Below, one piece after another: positions 23,755-32,746 of a stretch of 64,000 nt of DNA; within the stretch, counting starts at the first letter, position 1; each line of letters starts with the position of its first letter. The notes beneath the pieces are model-generated. The model ran no database searches. It was not told where the DNA came from and saw only the letters and a program-made list of their open reading frames with translations. The stretch is from Elusimicrobiota bacterium (GTDB lineage: Bacteria > Elusimicrobiota > Elusimicrobia > UBA1565 > UBA9628). Made by a program: the position numbers and the translations under genes. The stretch spans positions 62,001 to 126,000 of the forward strand of contig JACPFR010000018.1 of assembly GCA_016182905.1 (NCBI GenBank), read 5' to 3'.

Positions 23755-25250
23755 CCGTGCGTGGGCATCGTGAACTGCGCGCCCTTGCGGATGCCGGCGG
23801 GCCAGCGCGAGGTCACGGTCTTCGTGCGCGTGTAGAAGCGCACGCCGTCGGTCCCGTGCTGGTTGGCGTCGCCGAAGGCGGAGTTCTTCCAGCCGCCGAA
23901 CGAATAGAACGCGAGCGGCACCGGGATCGGCACGTTGACGCCGACCATGCCGGCCTGCACGCGCGAGGAGAACTCCCGCGCGGCGTCGCCGTCGCGGGTG
24001 AAGATGGACACTCCGTTGCCGAACTCGTGGTCGTTGGGCAGGCGCAGGGCGTCCTCGAAGTCCTTCGCCCGCATGACGCACAGCACCGGTCCGAATATCT
24101 CTTCTTTGTAGATGCGCATCGCCGCCGTGACCCCGTCGAAGAGGCAGCCGCCGAGGAAGAATCCCTTCTCGTGGCCCGGCACCTTCACGCCGCGCCCGTC
24201 GACGACGAGCTTCGCGCCTTCCTTGACGCCCGCCTCGACGTACTCGATCACCTTGGCGCGGTGCGCGCCCGTGACGAGCGGCCCCATGTCGGAGTCCTTT
24301 TCGGTCGGCAGGCCGACCTTCAAGCCCTTGAGACGCTCCTTCAGCAGCGCGATCAGCTTGTCGGCCGTCTCGTCGCCGACGGCGACCGCGACGGAGATCG
24401 CCATGCAGCGCTCCCCGGCCGAGCCGTACGCCGCGCCCATCAGCGCGTCCGCGGCCTGGTCCAGATCGGCGTCGGGCATCACGATCATGTGGTTCTTGGC
24501 GCCGCCCATCGCCTGCACGCGCTTGCCGTGCGCGGACGCCGTCGAGTAGACATGACGCGCGATGGGCGTCGAGCCGACGAAGCTCACGGCCTGGACGCGC
24601 GGGTCGGTCAGCAAGGCGTCCACCGCCTCCTTGTCCCCGAGCACGACGTTGAGAACGCCGGGGGGGCCGCCGGCCTCGAGGAAGAGCTCCGCCAGGCGCA
24701 GCGGGCACGAGGGGTCCTTCTCCGACGGTTTGAGGATGAAGGTATTGCCGCAGGCGATCGCGACCGCCGACATCCACAGCGGGACCATGGCCGGGAAGTT
24801 GAAGGGCGTGATGCCCGCCACGACGCCGAGCGGCTGGCGCATCGAGTGCATGTCGACGCCGGTGGAGACGCCGGGGGAGAACTCTCCTTTCAGGAGGTGC
24901 GGGATGCCGCAGGCGAACTCGACGACCTCGTTGCCGCGGATCAGGGACCCCTTGGCGTCGGCGTGGACCTTGCCGTGCTCGGAGGAGATCAGATCCGCGA
25001 TCTCGTCGGCGTGCTTCTCGAGCAGGGCCTTGAACTTGAACATGACTCGCGCGCGCGCGATGGGGGAGGCGGCGGCCCAGGCCGGGAAGGCCTCCGCGGC
25101 GTTCGCGACGGCGGCCTCGACCTCGGATTTGGAGGCGAACGGGGCGCGCGAGGCGACGAGGCCCGTCGACGGGTTGAAGACGTCGCCGAAGCGTCCGCTC
25201 TTGCCGGACACCTTCTTTCCGCCGATGAAATGTCGAAGCTCTTGAGGCAT
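23751..25250 (-). CDS. mmsA: CoA-acylating methylmalonate-semialdehyde dehydrogenase
   Basis: A 499-aa ALDH of the MmsA class: [53 protein letters not shown] and the catalytic Cys in [14 protein letters not shown]. The AKNH segment replaces the catalytic Glu region of ordinary ALDHs, as expected for CoA-dependent members. It converts (methyl)malonate semialdehyde to propionyl- or acetyl-CoA in valine, inositol or beta-alanine breakdown. GGAGG lies 4-8 nt before the ATG. It stands alone here, without other valine genes. Confidence 0.92.
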   Translation of the reverse strand: MPQELRHFIGGKKVSGKSGRFGDVFNPSTGLVASRAPFASKSEVEAAVANAAEAFPAWAAASPIARARVMFKFKALLEKHADEIADLISSEHGKVHADAKGSLIRGNEVVEFACGIPHLLKGEFSPGVSTGVDMHSMRQPLGVVAGITPFNFPAMVPLWMSAVAIACGNTFILKPSEKDPSCPLRLAELFLEAGGPPGVLNVVLGDKEAVDALLTDPRVQAVSFVGSTPIARHVYSTASAHGKRVQAMGGAKNHMIVMPDADLDQAADALMGAAYGSAGERCMAISVAVAVGDETADKLIALLKERLKGLKVGLPTEKDSDMGPLVTGAHRAKVIEYVEAGVKEGAKLVVDGRGVKVPGHEKGFFLGGCLFDGVTAAMRIYKEEIFGPVLCVMRAKDFEDALRLPNDHEFGNGVSIFTRDGDAAREFSSRVQAGMVGVNVPIPVPLAFYSFGGWKNSAFGDANQHGTDGVRFYTRTKTVTSRWPAGIRKGAQFTMPTHG

Positions 25251-25424
25251 GAGTCCTCCGGGCGGCGATTTCGCCGCCTGGATTATTGTACCTCAACTCA
25301 GGCGCGTCCCATGGAGGGTTTGCAGATGCCCTGTATTTCGAGGCCGTTCCGGGGCTACAAAACCGCAGCGAAAACTTATTCCCTTCGCCATGGCGGGCGG
25401 AGGGATAATCGGATTGAGTTTGCC

Positions 25425-25619
25425 ATGAGCAAGCCGAACATCAAGGCACAACGTCTGGCCGCGCTGTTCTTGCTTGGCAACGCGCTCTTCAACTATCCCC
25501 TGCTGGCGCTCTTCAACCGGCCCGTGATGCTGGGCGGATTTCCGCTGTTGCTTGTGTATATGTTCTCCGCCTGGGCGCTCCTGATCGTTCTCCTGGCGCT
25601 GGCGAGCGAGAGGAAATAG
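25425..25619 (+). CDS. Small two-helix membrane protein upstream of the symporter fusion
   Basis: 64 aa with two hydrophobic segments (RLAALFLLGNALFNYPLLALF and LLLVYMFSAWALLIVLLAL) and short basic ends. It ends 2 nt before the GTG of the symporter-GGDEF-EAL gene, so the two are co-translated. Small proteins of this kind (DUF485/DUF3311-like) commonly precede sodium:solute symporter genes. The frame is open further upstream with an ATG at 25327, but the 25425 start fits the family size. Confidence 0.7.
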   Translation: MSKPNIKAQRLAALFLLGNALFNYPLLALFNRPVMLGGFPLLLVYMFSAWALLIVLLALASERK

Positions 25620-25621
25620 CC

Positions 25622-28600
25622 GTGCCGGCCTGGGTCATCGTCCTCGCCGGCGGGTCCTACCTCGGTCTGCTCTTCGTCATCGCCTACCGCGGCGACAAGG
25701 CGGCCGATGCCGGACGCAGCATGATCGCCAATCCCTACGTGTACGCGCTATCGCTCGGCGTCTACGCCACCGCCTGGACGTACTACGGCAGCGTCGGTCG
25801 CGCCGCCGCCAGCGGCGTCGGCTTCCTGCCCGTCCACCTCGGCCCGACCATCATGGCCGCCCTGTGGTGGGCGGTGCTGCGCAAGATCATCCGCATCGCC
25901 AAGGACAACCGCATTACCTCGCTTGCCGACTTCATCTCCTCGCGCTACGGAAAAAGCGCGGCGCTGGCCGGTCTGACGACGGTGATCGCGGCGGCCGGCG
26001 TCACGCCCTACATCTCCCTGCAGTTGAAAGCGGTCTCCACCAGCTTCACCGTCCTGCGCGCCTATCCCGAGATCCTGACGATCGCGCCGGGGGCGCAAAG
26101 GGTCTGGCACGACACCTCGTTCTACACCGCCCTGATACTGGCCGCCTTCACGCTCGTCTTCGGCACCCGCAAGCTCGACGCAGCCGAGCGCCACGAGGGC
26201 ATGGTCGCGGCGATCGCCTTCGAATCGGTGATCAAGCTCCTGGCCTTCCTCGCCGTCGGCGTCTACGTCACCTGGTTCCTGTTCGACGGCTTCACCGACA
26301 TCTTCGCCCGGGCGGCCCGGGTGCCCCGCCTCGCCTCGGAGTTCACCATCGGCGGCGGAGAGGTCGACATCTACCACAGCTGGGCCTCGAGCATCTCGCT
26401 GGCTTTCCTCGGCATGCTGGCCAGCCTGTTCCTGCCGCGGCAGTTCCAGCTGGCGGTGGTCGAAAACGTCGACGAGGCCCACTTGAACAAGGCGATCTGG
26501 CTCTTTCCTCTCTATCTCTTCCTGTTCAACATCTTCACCTTCTCCGTCGCCTACGGCGGCGCTCTGAGCTTCCCCGACGGCCGCGTGGACCCCGACACCT
26601 ACGTCCTCGCCGTGCCGATGTCCGGACAGCAGCGAGCCCTGGCCCTGGTCGCGTTCCTCGGCGGATTATCGGCCGCCACCGGCATGGTGATCGTCGAGAC
26701 CATCGCGCTGTCGTCGATGGTCTGCAACGACCTGGTGATGCCGGTCCTTCTCCGCATCAAGCCGCTGCGCCTGTCCGGACGCGCCGACCTCACCGGCCTC
26801 CTGCTGGCCATCCGGCGCGGCGCGGTCGTGCTCATCCTGCTGTGCGGCTACGCCTATTGCCGCATGGCCGGAGAAGCCTACGCCCTCGTCGAGATCGGCC
26901 TGATCTCCTTCACCGCCGTCGCGCAGTTCGGACCGGCGCTGCTCGGCGGGCTCTACTGGAAAGGGGGCACGCGGAACGGGGCGCTGGCCGGTCTCGGAGC
27001 CGGATTCCTGGTCTGGGCTTACACCTTGATCCTGCCGACCTTCGCACGTTCCGGCTGGCTGCCGATGCCGCTCGTCGAACGGGGCCCCTTCTCGATCGAC
27101 CTCCTGCGGCCGCTCGCCCTCTTCGGCCTGGAGGGCCTCGACAATATCTCCCACGCCGTTCTCTGGAGCATGTTCGCCAATATCGGCGCCTACCTGACGG
27201 TGTCGATCATGAGCGGCCAGAGCTCCGTCGAGCGGACGCAAGCGGCGCTCTTCGTCGACGTCTTCAAGCACGACCGGGGCGCCGAGCGGACCTGGCGGAC
27301 GAGCGGTTCGCTGCCGGATCTCCAGGCCCTGATGAGACGCATCCTCGGCGCCGAAGGCGCCGAACGGGCGTTCGCCGACTATGCCCTGGAGCATGGCCTG
27401 GGGCCGCCGTGGAAGATCGACGCGGAACTGGCCCGCTATTGCGAGGCGAGGCTAGCCGGCGTCGTCGGCTCCGCCTCCGCGCGGGTCCTGCTCTCCTCGG
27501 TGGTCGAGGAAGACATGCTGCGCGACAGCCTGACCGGCCTGCCCAACCGCTCGCTGCTGTTGACCCGGGTGGAGGATGCCCTGGACCGGAGCCGGCTCGA
27601 ATCCGGCCGCCGTTTCGCGCTGCTCTTCATCGTCCTCGACCGCTTCCGCACGATCACCTACAGCCTCGGCGGCGCCGGCGGCGACGAGCTTCTGATCGCC
27701 GTCGCGCGGCGCCTCGGAGACGCCCTTTACCTCGGCGACACTTTGGCCCGCGTCGGAGACGCGAGCTTCGCTGTACTCCTCGAGGCGTCGAAGGACGCGG
27801 ACGAGGCGGTGCGATTCTCCGACAAGCTCCAGGACGCGCTCTCGGCCGGCTTCCGCGTGGACGGCAAGGAGGTGTTCACCGCCGTCAGCATCGGGATCGC
27901 CCATGGCCGGCCGAGCTACGCCGGCGCGAGCGACCTCCTGCGCGACGCCGAGACCGCCGCGCATACCGCATTGCGGCTGGGCGGGGCGCGGCACGAGGTG
28001 TTCGCCGCCGGCATGCGCGAGCTCGTCGTCGCCCAGCTGGAAGTGGAGACCGCGCTGCGCCACGCGGTCATCGGGGGCAAGGAATTCCGCGTCTATTACC
28101 AGCCCGTCGTCTCGCTGAAGACGGGCCGGCTGACGGGGTTCGAAGCGCTCGTGCGCATGCGTCGCTCCGACGGCAGCCTGCGGCCCCCGAGCGAATTCAT
28201 CCCGCTCGCCGAGGAGACCGGGCTCATCGTCACCATCGGTCTTTGGGTGCTGACGGAGGCCTGCGGACAGATGCGCGCCTGGCAGCGCTCCCACCCGGAG
28301 CATCCGCCTATGCAGGTGAGCGTCAACCTCGCCGGACGCCAGTTCGCCCAGCCCGACCTGCCGGAACAGATCGCGGCAGTGCTGGCGAAGACCGGTCTCG
28401 ATCATGGCAGCCTCAAGCTCGAAGTGACCGAAACGGTGATCATGGAGCACAGCGCGGCGGCGGCGGCGGTGCTCGGCCGCTTGCGCTCCCTCGGCATAAA
28501 GCTGCTGATGGACGATTTCGGCACCGGCTATTCCTCGCTCTCCTACCTGCACCGCTTCCCGGTCGACACGCTCAAGATCGACGCCTCGTTCGTGCGCCGG

Positions 28601-28816
28601 ATGGACGTCGACCGAAAGGACGCGGACATCATCGGGGCCATCGTCACCTTGGCTCATACCCTGGGCATGGACGTCGTCGCCGAAGGCGTCGAGAATGCCG
28701 AGCAGCTGGCTCAACTGCGCGCGCTGGGGGTGGAATACGGCCAGGGCTATCACTTCGGCCGGCCGGTCGACGCGGCGGCGGCCGAGGCGCTGATCGGCGT
28801 CCGGCCGACCTGGTAG
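25622..28816 (+). CDS. Sodium:solute-symporter / degenerate GGDEF / EAL fusion (putative c-di-GMP phosphodiesterase sensor)
   Basis: 1064 aa from a GTG. Residues ~1-500 are an SLC5-type symporter core of about 13 helices (YATAWTYYGSVGRAAASGVG near the start), as in CbrA-like transporter-sensors. A soluble linker follows (~520-620, ...AGVVGSASARVLLSSVV). The GGDEF domain at ~625-790 has LRDSLTGLPNRSLL, but the signature is RVGDASF in place of RxGGDEF, so cyclase activity is probably lost. The EAL domain at ~805-1055 has FEALVR, DDFGTGYSSLSYL and AEGVE intact. It is predicted to bind or transport a solute and change c-di-GMP. Known CbrA proteins carry a histidine kinase instead. Confidence 0.85.
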   Translation: MPAWVIVLAGGSYLGLLFVIAYRGDKAADAGRSMIANPYVYALSLGVYATAWTYYGSVGRAAASGVGFLPVHLGPTIMAALWWAVLRKIIRIAKDNRITSLADFISSRYGKSAALAGLTTVIAAAGVTPYISLQLKAVSTSFTVLRAYPEILTIAPGAQRVWHDTSFYTALILAAFTLVFGTRKLDAAERHEGMVAAIAFESVIKLLAFLAVGVYVTWFLFDGFTDIFARAARVPRLASEFTIGGGEVDIYHSWASSISLAFLGMLASLFLPRQFQLAVVENVDEAHLNKAIWLFPLYLFLFNIFTFSVAYGGALSFPDGRVDPDTYVLAVPMSGQQRALALVAFLGGLSAATGMVIVETIALSSMVCNDLVMPVLLRIKPLRLSGRADLTGLLLAIRRGAVVLILLCGYAYCRMAGEAYALVEIGLISFTAVAQFGPALLGGLYWKGGTRNGALAGLGAGFLVWAYTLILPTFARSGWLPMPLVERGPFSIDLLRPLALFGLEGLDNISHAVLWSMFANIGAYLTVSIMSGQSSVERTQAALFVDVFKHDRGAERTWRTSGSLPDLQALMRRILGAEGAERAFADYALEHGLGPPWKIDAELARYCEARLAGVVGSASARVLLSSVVEEDMLRDSLTGLPNRSLLLTRVEDALDRSRLESGRRFALLFIVLDRFRTITYSLGGAGGDELLIAVARRLGDALYLGDTLARVGDASFAVLLEASKDADEAVRFSDKLQDALSAGFRVDGKEVFTAVSIGIAHGRPSYAGASDLLRDAETAAHTALRLGGARHEVFAAGMRELVVAQLEVETALRHAVIGGKEFRVYYQPVVSLKTGRLTGFEALVRMRRSDGSLRPPSEFIPLAEETGLIVTIGLWVLTEACGQMRAWQRSHPEHPPMQVSVNLAGRQFAQPDLPEQIAAVLAKTGLDHGSLKLEVTETVIMEHSAAAAAVLGRLRSLGIKLLMDDFGTGYSSLSYLHRFPVDTLKIDASFVRRMDVDRKDADIIGAIVTLAHTLGMDVVAEGVENAEQLAQLRALGVEYGQGYHFGRPVDAAAAEALIGVRPTW

Positions 28817-28899
28817 ACTCAGCCGGCGACGATCGTGCAGGCATAGAACCTCCCCGGGCCGACATCCTTTATTGTGAATCCATTTGCTTTAATACACTC

Positions 28900-29060
28900 G
28901 CCGCACCCCGACGCATCCGCAGGAAGCCGGTGTAATTCCGGCACGGTACCGCCACTGTAAACGGGTAGCCCGCCGCAATGTCACTGTCCTAGAAAGGATG
29001 GGAAGACGCGGCAATGGGCGACGATCCGTAAGTCAGGAGACCTGCGTCGGGCAACCTCGA
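28900..29060 (+). promoter_or_regulatory. Cobalamin (adenosylcobalamin) riboswitch
   Basis: Conserved core elements are present in order: GAAGCCGGTGTAATTCCGGC, the GGTACCGCCACTGTAAACGGG block, GGGAAGACGCGG and the B12 box around AAGTCAGGAGACCTGC. An outer helix forms between CCCGACGC (28907-28914) and GCGTCGGG (29044-29051). The Shine-Dalgarno AAGGAGGA follows at 29063-29070, with CCTC just before it that could sequester it. Control at translation is inferred. Cobalamin should repress the receptor gene downstream. Confidence 0.93.
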
Positions 29061-29076
29061 GTAAGGAGGACCACCC

Positions 29077-31128
29077 ATGGTCCCGACACGCATCGCCGTC
29101 CTTGCCGCCGTCCTAGCCGTCCTTCCCGTCGCCGCCCGCCCCGCCGCCCTCACCGGAGACTCGCTCTTCCGGGATATCCGCTCCGCCTCGCGACTGCCCG
29201 ACGCGCCGATCGACGAGCGCCGCTATCCCGGAACCGCCCGGGTCCTCGACGCCGCCGACCTGCGCCGGCTCGGAGGCGACACCGTGGCCGACGCCATCGG
29301 CCGTTTGCCGGGGGTCGTCCTTTATAACCAGTCCGGGAACCCGTTCCAGCCCACGCTCGACCTTCGCGGCTGGAACGCCTCGCCCGGGCCCGCGACGATC
29401 GTCCTCGTCGACGGCGTGCGCGTCAACGAGGCCGACCTGGGCCAGGTGAACTGGCAGCTGATCCCGCTGGAGACCGTCGAAAGGATCGAGGTCCTGCCCG
29501 GACCGAGCACGATCTACGGCAAGGACGCATTGGCCGGGGTCGTCGCGGTCTTCACCAAGCGGGGGACCAAGAAGACCGCGGCGACGGCCTCGGCGGGCCT
29601 GGGCTCGTACGGCCGGGCCGAGGCCGACGCGTCCGCGCGCGGGACGGCGGGAGGCTGCGACTACGCCGTGTCCGGCGTGCACGCGCGAGAGGACGGCTAC
29701 CGCCGCGGCGCCTCCTCGCGCATGACCGGCGTCAACGGCAGCCTCGGCCGCCGCACCTCGAAAGACGACCTGCGGCTGACCTACGCCTTCGCCGACGACC
29801 GCCTCGACCAGGGCGGCTCGCTGACCCAGGGGGAGTTCGAGGCCGACCCGCGCCAGCGCGTCAGCCTCGTGAAGACGGACAGCCTCCTCAACGCCGTGAC
29901 CCTCAACGGCCGCCGCACCCTCTTCGAGGGACTGTCGGGCGCGGTCATGGCGCAGTTCCGCGAGCGCCTGGAGAACACGCCGCTCAACCGCGGCCGCTCC
30001 TCGACGTCGGCCAGCTCGGCGAAGCTGCGCGGCGCCGGCGGGGCGGGGCAGCTCACCGCGGACGGCGAGCTCGCCGGCCGGCGGCTGACCTTGAACGGAG
30101 GCGTGGAGGGCGCGCGCGCCGACGCCGAGTCCTCCTCGGCCGGCGACTTCGGCGGGTTCCCGTTCCGCAGCGCGAGCGGCACGCGCGACACGCGCCTCGG
30201 CTCGTGGCTGACGGGCACGGCGGACCTGTGGCCCTCGGGACCCGTCCTGACCGCGGGCGCGCGTTGGGACCGCACGACGATCGACTATAAGAACCGGATC
30301 ACGCCGGCCAACGACGGGTTCCGCTCGTACGCGCGGACCTCGCCGCGCGTCGGGATGAACTGGGAGGTCGGGGGCGGCGCCTCTTTGCGCGCCTCGTACG
30401 CCGAGGCGTTCCGCGCTCCGACCTCCGGCGAGCTGTCGGCGCTGGGACCGTTCCCCTCGACCCCCGATCTTCGCCCCGTGAAGACGCGGAGCTGGGAGAC
30501 CGGCGCGGGCTGGCGCCACCCCGCGTGGGGGGAGGCCGACGTGACCCTGTACCGCGCGCTCGCCGAGGACGAGATCTACGCCGTCTTCGACCCCGTCGCC
30601 GGCTTCGGCCAGAACCGGAACATCGACCGGACCCGACGCCAAGGGGTCGAGGTCTCTCTGCGCCCGCGCGTCGGGAAGGCCGACGTCCACGTCGACTACT
30701 CGTACACGGAGGCGACCTTCCAAGGCCGCTTCCAGCTCGACAAGGCCCCGTTCCCGGCCACGCAGACGGTGACCCCGGGCTCCGAGATCCCGATGGTCCC
30801 GCGCCATCGACTATCAGTCGGCGCGTCCGTTCCTCTGCCTCGGGGCTTTCGCGCCGGCGCCGGGGGCCAGTGCGTGGGCTCGAGCCGCTTCTTCGGCGAC
30901 GAGGCCAACCTGGAGCGCAAGCTCCCCGGCTACTGCACGCTCGACCTCGACGCCTCGCTCGAGCGGGGGGCCTGGACCGTCAGCCTGGGAGCGAAGAACG
31001 TCCTCGACGAGGGCTACGCGACGCGCGGCATCCTGTCCGCGTCGGGCGGGCGCCTCGAGCGCTTCGTCGTGCCCGCCGTCGGGCGCACGGTCTCCGCGCG
31101 CCTGCGCTGGAGGTTCGCCGCGCCCTGA
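29077..31128 (+). CDS. btuB: TonB-dependent outer-membrane receptor, BtuB-like (cobalamin/corrinoid uptake)
   Basis: 683 aa: signal peptide (to about residue 24), a plug domain with VADAIGRLPGVVLYNQSGN, LRGWNASPGPATIVLVDGVRV and VERIEVLPGPSTIYGKDALAGVVAVFTK, then a ~22-strand barrel region. The chain ends RLRWRFAAP, so the last strand is followed by three residues rather than ending in Phe. Substrate assignment rests on the cobalamin riboswitch in its leader. AAGGAGGA 6-14 nt before the ATG decides the start. No BtuCDF genes are in the window. The gene ends at a terminator that contains a promoter. Confidence 0.88.
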   Translation: MVPTRIAVLAAVLAVLPVAARPAALTGDSLFRDIRSASRLPDAPIDERRYPGTARVLDAADLRRLGGDTVADAIGRLPGVVLYNQSGNPFQPTLDLRGWNASPGPATIVLVDGVRVNEADLGQVNWQLIPLETVERIEVLPGPSTIYGKDALAGVVAVFTKRGTKKTAATASAGLGSYGRAEADASARGTAGGCDYAVSGVHAREDGYRRGASSRMTGVNGSLGRRTSKDDLRLTYAFADDRLDQGGSLTQGEFEADPRQRVSLVKTDSLLNAVTLNGRRTLFEGLSGAVMAQFRERLENTPLNRGRSSTSASSAKLRGAGGAGQLTADGELAGRRLTLNGGVEGARADAESSSAGDFGGFPFRSASGTRDTRLGSWLTGTADLWPSGPVLTAGARWDRTTIDYKNRITPANDGFRSYARTSPRVGMNWEVGGGASLRASYAEAFRAPTSGELSALGPFPSTPDLRPVKTRSWETGAGWRHPAWGEADVTLYRALAEDEIYAVFDPVAGFGQNRNIDRTRRQGVEVSLRPRVGKADVHVDYSYTEATFQGRFQLDKAPFPATQTVTPGSEIPMVPRHRLSVGASVPLPRGFRAGAGGQCVGSSRFFGDEANLERKLPGYCTLDLDASLERGAWTVSLGAKNVLDEGYATRGILSASGGRLERFVVPAVGRTVSARLRWRFAAP

Positions 31129-31139
31129 TCCGCGGGGGC

Positions 31140-31193
31140 TTGACAAGCCCGGCATCTGTGACTATAATGGTTACAGTTGCCGGGCCTTTTTTT
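31140..31193 (+). promoter_or_regulatory. Consensus promoter nested in an intrinsic terminator
   Basis: TTGACA (31140-31145), a 17-nt spacer and TATAAT (31163-31168): a perfect sigma70 consensus. The spacer and downstream bases also fold: GCCCGGCA (31147-31154) with TGCCGGGC (31178-31185), then CTGTGAC (31156-31162) with GTTACAG (31170-31176), leaving the loop TATAATG, followed by T7 (31187-31193). Read-through RNA from btuB would form the terminator. RNA initiated at about 31175 lacks the 5' arm and escapes. Confidence 0.8.
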
Positions 31194-31237
31194 AAGGGTT
31201 CATATGTAACAGACTCAGTTGCGTTAGGAGGCTATCC

Positions 31238-31819
31238 ATGAAAACGGTATTGTTCGGAGCGACGGGAATGATCGGACGGCGGATCGCGGCGGAGCTCGCG
31301 GCGCGCGGCCACGAGGTGTCCGCGCCGCGGCGCGACGTCCTCGACCCGGATTCGATCGCGGCCGCGGCGAAGGGCGCGGACGCCCTGCTGAGCGCGTACG
31401 GCCCCGGACCCGCGGGAGACGTCTCCAGCGTGGTGAAAGCCGCGGAGTCCCTCGTGGCGGGCGCGAAGAAGGCGGGTGTGCGGCGCCTCATCGTGGTCGG
31501 CGGAGCGGGCAGCCTCAAGGCCGGCGGCGCGGACCTGATCGATTCGCCCCAGTTCCCGGCGGCGTGGAAGGGCATCGCCCAGGCGCACCGGGAGTCGCTC
31601 GCGGTCTTCCGCGCCTCGGGCCTCGACTGGACCTTCTACGCCCCGGCCGCCCTGATCGAGCCCGGGAACCGGACCGGGAAGTACCGGACTGGCGGCGGGG
31701 ACCTGATCTCCGACGCCCAAGGGGCGAGCCGCATCTCCGCCGAGGACTACGCCGCCGCGTTCGTCGACGAGCTCGAGGCGCCCCGCCGCGCCGGAAGCAT
31801 CGCGACCGCCGCCTACTGA
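31238..31819 (+). CDS. NAD(P)-binding epimerase-like protein (NmrA/YwnB type)
   Basis: 193 aa Rossmann-fold protein with the dinucleotide motif LFGATGMIGRRIAAEL, VRRLIVVGGAGSLK and LDWTFYAPAAL, the layout of atypical SDRs such as YwnB. It probably binds NADPH and acts as an oxidoreductase or redox sensor; there is no classical YxxxK. TTAGGAGG lies 6 nt before the ATG and the strong promoter at 31140 drives it, so unlike many genes here it has a conventional leader. A GTTACAG/GTAACAG pair in that leader could bind a regulator. Confidence 0.75.
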   Translation: MKTVLFGATGMIGRRIAAELAARGHEVSAPRRDVLDPDSIAAAAKGADALLSAYGPGPAGDVSSVVKAAESLVAGAKKAGVRRLIVVGGAGSLKAGGADLIDSPQFPAAWKGIAQAHRESLAVFRASGLDWTFYAPAALIEPGNRTGKYRTGGGDLISDAQGASRISAEDYAAAFVDELEAPRRAGSIATAAY

Positions 31820-31838
31820 TGACCGAGAGGAGGGACCT

Positions 31839-31976
31839 ATGATCACGATCGAACGCGACACGACCCTGTCCGCCCCCGCGGCGGCGCCCGAGTGCGAGCG
31901 GCCCGTGTTCCGCTGGACCGAGGATTCACGGATCGTCCGCGGCTGCGCGGATAAGGGAGCCAGGGCGGCGCGATGA
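31839..31976 (+). CDS. Small hypothetical protein
   Basis: 45 aa (starts MITIERDTTLSAPAAAPECE, ends GCADKGARAAR). No family is recognised. The support is contextual: AGGAGG lies 4-10 nt before the ATG, it follows the epimerase-like gene by 19 nt, and its TGA overlaps the next start as ATGA, a spacing that looks like a translated, coupled ORF. It may only serve to couple translation of the dioxygenase. Confidence 0.45.
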   Translation: MITIERDTTLSAPAAAPECERPVFRWTEDSRIVRGCADKGARAAR

Positions 31977-32746
31977 AGCGCGCGCCCGTCTTATTCATCG
32001 GCCACGGAAGCCCGATGCACGCCCTCGCCGACGACGCCTTCACCCGGACGCTGGCGCGGCTGGGGCGGGAGATCGGCAAGCCGGCGGCCGTGCTCTGCGT
32101 CTCGGCGCATTGGCTGACGGAGGGGACCCGGGCGACGGCGATGGAGAAGCCCCGGACGATCCACGACTTCTACGGCTTTCCCGCGGAGTTGGGCGCCATC
32201 GAATATCCGGCGCCGGGCAGCCCGACCATCGCCGCGCTCGCGCGCGAGGCCGTCGGCGGCTCCGTGGAGCTGGACGCAGGGGACTGGGGTCTGGACCACG
32301 GCGCCTGGGCGGTCCTGCGCCACATGTACCCGGCGGCGGACGTCCCCGTCGTCCAGCTCAGCGTGGACCTCGCGCGGCCGGGCGCCCATCATCTGGCGCT
32401 CGGACGGAAGCTGGCGGCGCTGCGCGAGAAGGGAATCGTGATCCTGGGCAGCGGCAATATCGTCCACAACCTCTCGAGGCTGGTCTGGGACGAGCGCGCC
32501 GAGCCCCACGCGTGGAACGCCGAGTTCGACGCGTTCGTCAAAGCCCGCACCGAGGCGGGGGACGCCTCCGCTCTGGCCGGCGATCCGCGCGCGATGCCGG
32601 GGGGAGCGCTCAGCGTCCCCACGCCGGACCACTGGTACCCTTACCTGTACGCGCTCGGGGCGGCGGACGGAGATCCCGTACGCTGGGAATACGAGGGGCT
32701 GGAGAACGCGTCGCTCTCGATGCGCAGCGCGAGCTTCGGGCTCTAG
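31973..32746 (+). CDS. LigB/DODA-type extradiol dioxygenase (YgiD-like)
   Basis: 257 aa. N-terminal LFIGHGSPMHAL supplies one metal His, VLCVSAHWLTEGT another, and WGLDHGAWAVLRHMYP and VILGSGNIVHNL complete the class III extradiol active site as in 4,5-DOPA dioxygenase YgiD. It opens catecholic rings with O2; the natural substrate in bacteria is uncertain. The ATG overlaps the small upstream ORF. The gene ends overlapping the stop of the convergent hydrolase. Confidence 0.88.
   Translation: MKRAPVLFIGHGSPMHALADDAFTRTLARLGREIGKPAAVLCVSAHWLTEGTRATAMEKPRTIHDFYGFPAELGAIEYPAPGSPTIAALAREAVGGSVELDAGDWGLDHGAWAVLRHMYPAADVPVVQLSVDLARPGAHHLALGRKLAALREKGIVILGSGNIVHNLSRLVWDERAEPHAWNAEFDAFVKARTEAGDASALAGDPRAMPGGALSVPTPDHWYPYLYALGAADGDPVRWEYEGLENASLSMRSASFGL

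Noticed and set aside
22414-25296. Very long minus-strand open frame (960 codons) and similar long frames at 2071-4611, 37782-39482 and 20716-21993
   Set aside because: They are Arg/Gly/Ala-rich antisense shadows of recognisable genes, which is normal in DNA this rich in G+C.
25622-28816. Two separate genes (symporter and GGDEF-EAL) joined by error
   Set aside because: The frame is open throughout and the ~100-residue linker resembles that of transporter-sensor fusions, with no start signal before the GGDEF part.
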